This document shows positions 1-6,125 of a stretch of DNA of 13,423 nucleotides, piece by piece. The stretch is taken from positions 1-13,423 of the forward strand of contig JAQTQF010000021.1 of the NCBI GenBank assembly GCA_028712345.1. Direction: 5' to 3'. The position numbers and the translations under genes are program-made. Source of the DNA: Phycisphaerae bacterium (lineage in GTDB: Bacteria > Planctomycetota > Phycisphaerae > Sedimentisphaerales > UBA12454). The stretch's first letter is position 1; every line of letters starts with the position of its first letter. Below the pieces are notes generated by a model that did not search any database, had not been told where the DNA came from, and saw nothing but the letters and a program-made list of their open reading frames with translations.

Positions 1-1504
1 AAGAAGAATCAAGGGCGGACTGCTGGTCGATATCGGAGTTCCGGTATTCCTGCCCGCCTCGCAGGTTGACATCAGAAAGCCGGGCGACATTAGCAGATTC
101 ATCGGCCAAACGGTCAAATGTCAGATACTCAAGATCGATACTGAAAACAAAAATATCGTCGTATCAAGAAGAAAACTGATTGAAGACGCAAGAGTAGCAA
201 GCAAGGAAAAACTGCTTGCCGAAATTGAAGCCGGTCAGCTCAGAAAAGGCGTTGTTAAGAATATCGCCGACTTCGGCGTATTTGTCGACCTGGGCGGACT
301 CGACGGCCTGCTGCACATATCAGACCTGAGCTGGGGAAGAGTTTCACATCCGTCGGAAGTTGTACGGCTCGATCAGGAAATCGAATGTATGGTTATCGGC
401 GTTGACAAAGAAAATGAAAAAGTCTCACTGGGACTAAAGCAGAAGAACCCAAGCCCGTGGGAAAATATTGAAACACGGTATCCAGTCGGCACAAAAGTAA
501 AGGGCACTGTTGTAAATGTTATGAACTATGGTATCTTCGTCAGACTCGAAGAGGGTGTTGAAGGCCTGGTGCATATCAGCGAAATGAGCTGGACGAAGAA
601 GATTAACCATCCGGGAGATATTTACAATGTCGGCGACTCCATAGATATTGTAATACTCGAAGTCAACAGGGAAAAACAGGAAATCTCTCTCGGCGTCAAA
701 CAGCTCGAAACAAATCCGTGGACAGTCGCTTCGCAAAAGTACCCGCCCGGCACGATAGTTACCGTAAAGGTTACGAGCCTGACAAATTACGGCGCGTTTG
801 TCGAAATAGAGCCGGGTATTGACGGCCTGATTCATATTTCAGACATAAGCTGGACCAAGAAATTCAATCATCCCGGCGAAGCCCTACAGAAGGAACAGGA
901 TATTAAATGTGTTGTTCTTGAAGTCGAAGAAAGCAAGCAGAGAATATCTCTCGGCATTAAACAGCTCTCAGAAGACCCATGGCTGCACGCCATCCCGGAA
1001 AAATATCTGCCCGGCCAGATTGTTCACGGCGCAGTTACCAAGATTACAAACTTCGGTGTATTCGTTGAACTTGAGCCCGACCTCGAAGGCCTGCTGCACA
1101 TTTCTGAAATAGCGGATCACAAAATCGAAAATCCGCAGGATGTCGTAAAGCCCGGACAGGAACTCGAGGTAAAAATTCTCAGAGTTGACAATGATTCAAG
1201 AAAAATCGGCCTGTCAATGAGAAGAGTAAAATGGGCAGAAGAGGATGGCAAGCAGACTTCTTCCGAGGATACCGATGCCCCATCACAACAGGAACAATCG
1301 CCGCCGACTCAGCAAAGAAGAGGCGGACTTGACGGCCCGCTGATGCCGCAGATGGATTTCCCAAGCAGCGAAGAAAGCAAGGAATCTAAGGTATCAGAAA
1401 CAGCTAAGGCTCCTGAGGAAGCGAAAGAACCGGAGATCGCTAAGGAAGCGGAGGACTCGAAGGAATCCGAAAATTCCGAGCAAGCTGAGAAAACTTCTGA
1501 ATAA
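1..1504 (+). CDS. rpsA: 30S ribosomal protein S1, 5'-truncated by window edge
   Basis: The frame is open from base 2 to the stop at 1504 (500 residues visible), so the ATG at 389 is internal and not the start. S1 is an RNA-binding protein of the small subunit that helps load mRNAs with weak or structured start regions. The visible part holds the end of one S1 OB-fold repeat, then four full repeats beginning near bases 232, 488, 749 and 1013. Each has the family core: a G-V-V/G-T-V strand, N-(F/Y)-G-x-F-V, then D/E-G-L-(L/V/I)-H-I-S. The first two full repeats and the third are followed by SW, as is usual for the central S1 domains. After the last repeat comes an acidic, low-complexity tail of roughly 80-90 residues rich in Glu, Lys, Ser and Ala, probably disordered. 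A strong terminator follows 21 bases after the stop. The upstream part, including the ribosome-docking domains, lies outside the window. Confidence 0.95.
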   Translation, partial: RRIKGGLLVDIGVPVFLPASQVDIRKPGDISRFIGQTVKCQILKIDTENKNIVVSRRKLIEDARVASKEKLLAEIEAGQLRKGVVKNIADFGVFVDLGGLDGLLHISDLSWGRVSHPSEVVRLDQEIECMVIGVDKENEKVSLGLKQKNPSPWENIETRYPVGTKVKGTVVNVMNYGIFVRLEEGVEGLVHISEMSWTKKINHPGDIYNVGDSIDIVILEVNREKQEISLGVKQLETNPWTVASQKYPPGTIVTVKVTSLTNYGAFVEIEPGIDGLIHISDISWTKKFNHPGEALQKEQDIKCVVLEVEESKQRISLGIKQLSEDPWLHAIPEKYLPGQIVHGAVTKITNFGVFVELEPDLEGLLHISEIADHKIENPQDVVKPGQELEVKILRVDNDSRKIGLSMRRVKWAEEDGKQTSSEDTDAPSQQEQSPPTQQRRGGLDGPLMPQMDFPSSEESKESKVSETAKAPEEAKEPEIAKEAEDSKESENSEQAEKTSE

Positions 1505-1525
1505 GAAGTCTACTGATTAACACCC

Positions 1526-1562
1526 AAAAGGCCGTTTTCTATCAAAGAAAACGGCCTTTTTT
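1526..1562 (+). terminator. Intrinsic terminator of rpsA
   Basis: A perfect 15-bp inverted repeat (AAAAGGCCGTTTTCT at 1526-1540, its complement at 1546-1560) surrounds the 5-base loop ATCAA, and its 3' arm runs into a stretch of six T. It sits 21 bases after the rpsA stop and separates rpsA from the sigma-factor unit. Because the 5' arm begins with A4, some activity on the other strand is possible, but no minus-strand gene ends here. Confidence 0.92.
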
Positions 1563-1646
1563 ACATATTAACCGACCCCCTTTTTTGGACGATAGTATAA
1601 GTGTAGAAAACAAGCACAGTCAAAGTCCTATAAGGGAACTTAAAAA

Positions 1647-2459
1647 ATGACGGTTTTTGATGCGACAATAAAAGATTACCTGACGGAAATAGACGATACC
1701 CCATTATTGAACTGGGATCAGGAATGTGAACTTGCCGGGCAAATCATCGAAAATGATGACCCGTATGCCCGCGACAAGCTTGTAAGGAGTAATTTGCGTC
1801 TCGTAGTAAGTATTGCAAAAAAATTTGCCACCGGCCGAGTCCCGTTTGCTGACATTATTGAAGACGGCAATTTAGGTCTTATCCGTGCCGTCGATTCTTT
1901 CGACCCGTCCGTCGGCGTTCGCTTTAGCACTTATGCCGCCTGGTGGATTAAGCAAAGCATTAAAAGAGCTCTTCTTCTGGATTCCGGCCCAATATCAGTA
2001 CCGACATATATGGTTGAGCTGGTAAATCAGTACAGGCATACCGTTGCGGATTTGACCGCAAATCTCTCGGACAATCCCACAATAGCACAAATTGCCCAGG
2101 AGATGAAACTGCCTGCCAAGAAAATCATCGCTATTCAGGAAATAGTAGATTCTATGAACACTCCGCTCCAGGATGAATCGTCCCCGTTTAATCAGTCGGG
2201 TATTGATTCAAATGCAAAAATTTCAAACCATCTGCCGGAAGACGATTTAGCCGGCACAGAGGAACTCCAAAAAGCCGTCAAACTGCTCGACAGACTGCCC
2301 GAAAGAGAGGGACGGGTGCTGAAACTGCGTTTCGGCATCGACGGCAGTGAACCATTGACTTTAAAGCAGATTGGTGCTAAACTCGGCCTGACCCGTGAGA
2401 GAGTAAGGCAGCTTCAGCAAAGCGCCTTAAAGCAGCTCAATGAGCTTATGAGCTGCTGA
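1647..2459 (+). CDS. Sigma-70 family RNA polymerase sigma factor (short RpoD/RpoS-like)
   Basis: This 270-residue protein directs RNA polymerase to promoters. It has the domain order of a primary-type or group 2 sigma without the N-terminal region 1.1 and the large non-conserved insert of RpoD. Region 1.2 is at residues 5-33 (IKDYLTEID..PLL). Region 2 is at about 42-112: DKLVRSNLRLVVSIAKKF, then DIIEDGNLGLIRAVDSFDP, then RFSTYAAWWIKQSIKRAL for -10 recognition and melting. Region 3 is at about 118-170. Region 4 is at about 205-265, with the -35 helix-turn-helix LTLKQIGAKLGLTRERVRQL at 237-256. The start is supported by AAGGGA at 1632-1637, nine bases before the ATG. It lies between two terminators and heads a unit with apt and aroB. 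It could be an alternative (group 2) sigma or the housekeeping sigma; the short N terminus favours the former. The region 2.4 segment (LLLDSGPISVP) differs from the usual ADQxRTIRxP, so its -10 preference may differ. Confidence 0.93.
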   Translation: MTVFDATIKDYLTEIDDTPLLNWDQECELAGQIIENDDPYARDKLVRSNLRLVVSIAKKFATGRVPFADIIEDGNLGLIRAVDSFDPSVGVRFSTYAAWWIKQSIKRALLLDSGPISVPTYMVELVNQYRHTVADLTANLSDNPTIAQIAQEMKLPAKKIIAIQEIVDSMNTPLQDESSPFNQSGIDSNAKISNHLPEDDLAGTEELQKAVKLLDRLPEREGRVLKLRFGIDGSEPLTLKQIGAKLGLTRERVRQLQQSALKQLNELMSC

Positions 2460-2484
2460 TAATACCCGCGGCAAAGGCTATGGT

Positions 2485-3006
2485 ATGACCAAAATAAACC
2501 TGTCGGAGCATATTCGCAGTATTCCGGACTGGCCTAAAAAGGGCATTCTGTTCAGAGATATCACGCCTCTACTGGGCAACCCGGAGGCTTTCATCCTGGC
2601 GATTGATGCGATTATAGAACCTTACAAAAACAAAAGAATTGATTTTGTCGCAGCAGTTGAAGCGCGCGGCTTCATTTTCGGCTCAATCGCAGCGGCAAAA
2701 TTAAATGCCGGCTTTGTGCCTATTCGCAAAAAGGGAAAGCTTCCATACAAAACCCAAACCGTTTCATACGACCTCGAATACGGCACAGATACTCTTGAAA
2801 TTCATACCGACGGGATTAAAAAAGACGCAAAGGTTCTTATGATTGACGACCTGCTCGCAACGGGAGGAACAATGGCGGCAGCATGCAGACTCGTCGAAAA
2901 AACCGGCGGCATTGTCGAAGGAATCGCTTTTCTGATTGAACTGGCCGATTTGAACGGCCGGGAAAAAATTAAAAAACATAATGTTTCAGCCGTCCTGAAA
3001 TATTAA
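2485..3006 (+). CDS. apt: Adenine phosphoribosyltransferase
   Basis: A cytoplasmic purine-salvage enzyme that joins adenine and PRPP to give AMP and pyrophosphate. The 173-residue length is normal for the family. Typical APT marks are the N-terminal segment SIPDWPKKGILFRDITPLLG at 12-31, the EARGFIFG loop at 59-66, the PIRKKGKLPY flexible loop at 79-88, and the PRPP-binding motif VLMIDDLLATGGT at 117-129. AAAGG at 2473-2477 lies seven bases before the chosen ATG. It follows the sigma gene by 25 bases and is probably co-transcribed with it. The stop codon lies in a small inverted repeat (TTAAGG/CCTTAA, 3003-3019). Confidence 0.96.
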   Translation: MTKINLSEHIRSIPDWPKKGILFRDITPLLGNPEAFILAIDAIIEPYKNKRIDFVAAVEARGFIFGSIAAAKLNAGFVPIRKKGKLPYKTQTVSYDLEYGTDTLEIHTDGIKKDAKVLMIDDLLATGGTMAAACRLVEKTGGIVEGIAFLIELADLNGREKIKKHNVSAVLKY

Positions 3007-3042
3007 GGTGTATCCTTAACTCTGTCTCTCAGCGAAAACGCT

Positions 3043-4152
3043 ATGCAGAAAATTGAAGTGAAAGTCCCAGCCGTTCCGCAAGGCAGCTATACGATAGCTA
3101 TCGGCGCCGATTTTCTCGATTCAATAATAGCACAAATCAAAACTCTCCTGCGTGATAAGCCTCTGTTCATCCTAACAGATACCAATGTCGCAAAGGCCGG
3201 ACACCTCGAAAAATTAACCGCAGGAACAAAAATTCCCTGCCATATAATCACTCCGCCGGGCGAAATCTCAAAACACATAGCCACTGTGACGAAAATAATA
3301 GAGCAAATGGAAAAAGAGGCTCTCGGCAGAGATTGTGCCGTCATCGCACTGGGCGGCGGAACTGCCGGCGATATCGCCGGCTTTGTCGCGGCTATTTACA
3401 AACGCGGCGTACCTGTCGTACACATCCCGACGACTACCGTTTCGCAGGCCGATTCGTCAATCGGAGGAAAAACAGGCGTCGATTCGTCAATCAGCAAAAA
3501 TGCTTACGGCGCATTTTACCACCCCTCCGCCGTCTTTATCGATGTGGCAACTTTGAAAACCCTCGACGAAAAGCAATTTAATTCGGGCTTGGTCGAGTCA
3601 ATCAAACACGCTCTCATAGCCGATGCCGATTACTTTGATTATCTGACAAAAAATCTCGAGGATATTATCGCCAGAAAGTATGAGCCGCTCGAATACATCG
3701 CCCGGCAAAACTGCCGGATAAAAGCCGCGGTCGTCGAAGAAGACCCCTGCGAAAAAAATAAAAGAAGGATGTTAAACTACGGCCATACAATCGGCCATGC
3801 CGTCGAATCGGCAAGCGAATATAAACTCTCTCACGGCCAGGCCGTTGCTATAGGAATTATCGCGGCAAATATCATCGAACAGAAACTCGGCATCGACAGC
3901 AAAAAAAGGCTCGACGAGCTCAAACAGCTTTTCGGAAAATTAAATATAAATCTCCAGGTCCCGGCAAATATCAAAACCGGCGAACTCCTCGATATTATCA
4001 GCAGAGATAAAAAGGCCGTCAATAAATGGCCTCGATTCGTACTGCTTGAAAAAACCGGAAAAGTTTTATGCAAAGACGGCCAATGGGCCTGCCAAATAGA
4101 ACAGAAAATCGTCAGAGAAGCGATTGATATCTTACTAAAACAACAATTTTAA
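3043..4152 (+). CDS. aroB: 3-dehydroquinate synthase
   Basis: The second enzyme of the shikimate pathway. It uses NAD+ and a divalent metal to turn DAHP into 3-dehydroquinate. The length of 369 residues is normal. The NAD-binding glycine loop is ALGGGTAGDIAGF at 102-114. The signature PTTTVSQADSSIGGKTGVD is at 129-147. The likely Zn ligands are Glu185 (SGLVES), His248 (NYGHTIGHA) and His264 (LSHGQAVA); the 16-residue gap between the two His matches the family. All catalytic elements appear intact. No clear Shine-Dalgarno sequence precedes the ATG; instead the small hairpin AGCG-AAAA-CGCT touches the start codon (3031-3042). It lies 36 bases after apt and 16 bases before the aldolase gene, so it reads as mid-operon. 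Confidence 0.96.
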   Translation: MQKIEVKVPAVPQGSYTIAIGADFLDSIIAQIKTLLRDKPLFILTDTNVAKAGHLEKLTAGTKIPCHIITPPGEISKHIATVTKIIEQMEKEALGRDCAVIALGGGTAGDIAGFVAAIYKRGVPVVHIPTTTVSQADSSIGGKTGVDSSISKNAYGAFYHPSAVFIDVATLKTLDEKQFNSGLVESIKHALIADADYFDYLTKNLEDIIARKYEPLEYIARQNCRIKAAVVEEDPCEKNKRRMLNYGHTIGHAVESASEYKLSHGQAVAIGIIAANIIEQKLGIDSKKRLDELKQLFGKLNINLQVPANIKTGELLDIISRDKKAVNKWPRFVLLEKTGKVLCKDGQWACQIEQKIVREAIDILLKQQF

Positions 4153-4168
4153 GAAATGGGAACCAAAT

Positions 4169-5116
4169 ATGTTTAGAGAAAAAATCAAGGTGCTTGACTG
4201 CACCATCAGAGACGGCGGACTGATAAACAATCATCATTTCACGGATGAATTTGTCAGGGCTACATATAAAGCCCTTTCAGAAGCGGGAATTGATTATATG
4301 GAAATGGGCTACCGCTCAAGCAGAACCTTTGCGCCGGAAGCCGACTACGGCCCGTGGAAATACTGCGATGACGAGAAAATCAGCCAGATAATAGATGGTA
4401 TTGAATCCGATACCAAAATTTCCATAATGGTTGATGCTCATCGTGTCAAGGAACAGCAATTCAGACCGGTTGACGAAAGCCCCGTAGATATGATACGGGT
4501 CGCCACCTATGTAAAAGATATCGACAAAGCCATCGCTATGCTCAATATCGCTCACGACCTCGGATACGAAACCACCGTCAATATAATGGCCACTTCGGTT
4601 GAGGTTGAAAAAGACCTCGTCGAATCGCTCGACCAACTCGCCAAAACCCCTGTCGATGTGGTTTATGTTGTCGATAGTTATGGATATTTTTACTGCGAGC
4701 AAATTGAATATATGGTCAAACTTTACAGAGACCATCTTCCGCCGGAGAAAGAAATCGGAATTCATTGCCATAACAATCAGCAGCTTGCTTTCTCAAATAC
4801 AATCGAGGCTATAATTCACAATGCCAACTATGTTGACGGCTCGCTCTATGGTATCGGCCGGGGCGCAGGCAACTGTCCCCTCGAACTTGTTATGGGGTTC
4901 CTGAAGAATCCTAAATTCAGCCTCACGCCAGTCCTGAAAATCATTGAAGATTATATGATACCTATGCTGAAAAATATTGAGTGGGGTTACCTTATTCCTT
5001 ATATGGTTACAGGAATTTTGAACAGGCATCCGCGGTCTGCGATTTCCGTACGGAAAACCGAAGACAAAGATAAATACGCTGAGTTCTATGAAAAAATGCG
5101 AGATACTTTTGATTGA
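4169..5116 (+). CDS. HMGL-like (DRE-TIM) aldolase family protein
   Basis: A 315-residue TIM-barrel protein of the HMG-CoA lyase / isopropylmalate synthase / 4-hydroxy-2-oxovalerate aldolase superfamily. The metal-binding and catalytic signature LDCTIRDGG is at 9-17. The metal-binding GIHCHNN is at 197-203, giving probable ligands Asp10, His199 and His201. The barrel-end glycine motif is DGSLYGIGRGAGNCPLEL at 223-240. These resemble the catalytic half of DmpG/BphI-type aldolases. However, I see no LeuA-like regulatory domain, and no acylating dehydrogenase partner lies beside it. The substrate cannot be named from sequence. It follows aroB by 16 bases, with GGGAA upstream of the ATG, and is the last gene before the 5147 terminator. 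A role near oxo-acid or aromatic metabolism is only suggested by context. Confidence 0.88.
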   Translation: MFREKIKVLDCTIRDGGLINNHHFTDEFVRATYKALSEAGIDYMEMGYRSSRTFAPEADYGPWKYCDDEKISQIIDGIESDTKISIMVDAHRVKEQQFRPVDESPVDMIRVATYVKDIDKAIAMLNIAHDLGYETTVNIMATSVEVEKDLVESLDQLAKTPVDVVYVVDSYGYFYCEQIEYMVKLYRDHLPPEKEIGIHCHNNQQLAFSNTIEAIIHNANYVDGSLYGIGRGAGNCPLELVMGFLKNPKFSLTPVLKIIEDYMIPMLKNIEWGYLIPYMVTGILNRHPRSAISVRKTEDKDKYAEFYEKMRDTFD

Positions 5117-5146
5117 CAGTCTATAAAACAGCTATACGGCGCATCA

Positions 5147-5178
5147 AAAAAGGGTTCAGAATTTTCTGAACCCTTTTT
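5147..5178. terminator. Bidirectional intrinsic terminator between convergent genes
   Basis: A perfect 14-bp inverted repeat (AAAAAGGGTTCAGA at 5147-5160, complement at 5165-5178) has a 4-base loop. It has a T-run at its 3' end on the + strand and a six-T run on the minus strand, from A5146-A5151. It lies 30 bases past the aldolase stop and 34 bases past the stop of the minus-strand PEP-CTERM gene, so it can end both transcripts. Confidence 0.9.
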
Positions 5179-5212
5179 CTTTCACCGGTTTTTTAAAACT
5201 TCTATCTTCTCC

Positions 5213-5818
5213 CTATTTTTTTCTTCTAAGTATCAACGCTCCAAAACTGAGCAATGCCATTGTTGCAGGCTCAGGCGTAGGAATCTGCTCTGTACAGAAC
5301 GCCACAGTGCCTACAAAAGAAACCTTGAAACCAAAATCACCGCTCTGGCCAATGCCTATCGGGGCGCCTGCATCAACAAAATAGTCAATTACTCCGACAT
5401 AGCCGGCACCGCCGCCATTGGGCAATTGTCCAGCCACAGGCTGAGTTACTACGGCTGTCCAGTAATCCGGGGCTATTACGCTTGTTGAAATTGAAAATGT
5501 TTTGGTCATTCCGATTTTGATATGATAATCCGTCCATGCAAAATTTGTCTGATTGTCAACGGTCTCTGCGATCCAAACTGTCGGGTCCAACTCTGTATCG
5601 GTAATAAAATCCCCCTCTACATGTGCCGGAAACCAATTCTGTACGCCATCCATCGCAAGGGTGTACTCATCGAGACCGCCGTCATATGTCAATGCCGCCG
5701 GACCCATTACGATGGCACCATCGCCGTCATCAGCACAGTTATAATCCGTTATTACAGCGCCAACCGGAGAGATGACAACAAAACAAACGACAAGAATTGC
5801 TACTAAACTCTTCCTCAT
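5213..5818 (-). CDS. Secreted PEP-CTERM domain protein, function unknown
   Basis: A 201-residue exported protein. Residues 1-21 form a signal peptide: MRKS, a hydrophobic run (LVAILVVCFVVISPV) and a likely cleavage after VGA. The C terminus has the three-part PEP-CTERM sorting signal: PEP at 182-184, a hydrophobic segment (ATMALLSFGALIL) and the basic end RRKK. In organisms with exosortase this tail is cut and the protein is routed to the cell surface or extracellular matrix. The middle (22-178) is acidic and rich in Gly, Asp, Thr and aromatics, with two Cys (28 and 175) that could pair. I recognise no enzyme motif there; it looks like a beta-rich surface protein. GGAGG (5827-5823) lies four bases before the ATG, a perfect promoter lies upstream, and it is monocistronic. 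Exosortase is not in this window. Confidence 0.9.
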   Translation of the reverse strand: MRKSLVAILVVCFVVISPVGAVITDYNCADDGDGAIVMGPAALTYDGGLDEYTLAMDGVQNWFPAHVEGDFITDTELDPTVWIAETVDNQTNFAWTDYHIKIGMTKTFSISTSVIAPDYWTAVVTQPVAGQLPNGGGAGYVGVIDYFVDAGAPIGIGQSGDFGFKVSFVGTVAFCTEQIPTPEPATMALLSFGALILRRKK

Positions 5819-5822
5819 AAAA

Positions 5823-5827
5823 CCTCC
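5823..5827 (-). promoter_or_regulatory. Shine-Dalgarno site of the PEP-CTERM gene
   Basis: GGAGG read on the minus strand, followed by TTTT and the ATG. It is among the strongest ribosome-binding sites in the window and fixes the start at 5818. Confidence 0.75.
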
Positions 5828-5897
5828 GTTTCTGCTTCACTCTCTCATCCCGGCCATACGGCAGAGTATACGCGCCCCGCCCCATAGCTAAGAGTAG

Positions 5898-5925
5898 ATT
5901 ATAACGCAGTCCAGTTTTTTGTCAA
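5898..5925 (-). promoter_or_regulatory. Consensus sigma-70 promoter of the PEP-CTERM gene
   Basis: Read on the minus strand, TTGACA (5925-5920) and TATAAT (5903-5898) match the sigma-70 consensus at all twelve positions, with a 16-base spacer. The expected start of transcription near 5891 leaves a leader of about 73 bases before the ATG at 5818. The leader is G-rich in its first half, in contrast to the AT-rich DNA upstream. Confidence 0.85.
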
Positions 5926-6047
5926 GAAAAATCTATAAAGTCCTATAAATAAATATATACATAAGGATATTACATATACACATATCTTTTGTTATGGGCG
6001 TAAAGTAATTATAAGTCCAATTTATCTATCGGCTTAGGCAAAATAGC

Positions 6048-6076
6048 TTGCAAAAAAAGCCCGATTTCTATAAAAT
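6048..6076 (+). promoter_or_regulatory. Probable ffh promoter
   Basis: TTGCAA (6048-6053; 4 of 6 to TTGACA), a 17-base spacer and TAAAAT (6071-6076; 5 of 6 to TATAAT). The transcript would start near 6083, giving a leader of about 43 bases that contains the ATTGACT repeats. Confidence 0.5.
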
Positions 6077-6095
6077 CACCCCTCTTTTGAAAATT

Positions 6096-6120
6096 ATTGA
6101 CTATTGACTACTGACTACTA
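6096..6120 (+). repeat. Short 7-base direct repeat upstream of ffh
   Basis: ATTGACT, ATTGACT and ACTGACT follow without gaps from 6096 to 6116, then the partial copy ACTA. The array ends five bases before the ffh ATG and takes the place where a Shine-Dalgarno site would be expected. Function unknown. Confidence 0.75.
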
Positions 6121-6125
6121 ATTTT

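Larger units (their letters stand above)
5819..6125. other. Divergent intergenic region between the PEP-CTERM gene and ffh
   Basis: This 307-base gap has no credible ORF. From left to right it holds the G-rich leader of the minus-strand gene (5819-5890), its consensus promoter (5898-5925), a strongly AT-rich stretch at about 5930-6030 with short repeated words (CTATAAA twice, ACATAT twice), a probable ffh promoter (6048-6076), and a 7-base direct repeat ending just before ffh. I looked for a 4.5S/SRP RNA gene and saw no convincing GGAA-tetraloop helix. Confidence 0.7.

Noticed and set aside
389..391. ATG as the start of a shorter S1-like gene
   Set aside because: The same frame is open back to base 2 and encodes further S1-repeat sequence, so the gene begins upstream of the window.
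1585..1601. Promoter of the sigma gene (TTGGAC with TATAAG)
   Set aside because: The two elements are only about five bases apart, and no -35/-10 pair with 16-18 base spacing was found in the gap.
4316..4771. Minus-strand ORF of 151 residues opposite the aldolase gene
   Set aside because: Shadow frame of a well-supported gene.
5819..5891. Riboswitch in the PEP-CTERM leader
   Set aside because: G-rich, but I could not match the core of any known riboswitch class and saw no convincing multi-stem fold.
5930..6050. SRP (4.5S) RNA gene next to ffh
   Set aside because: The stretch is AT-rich and has no GC-rich helix with the GGAA-type tetraloop region expected of SRP RNA.
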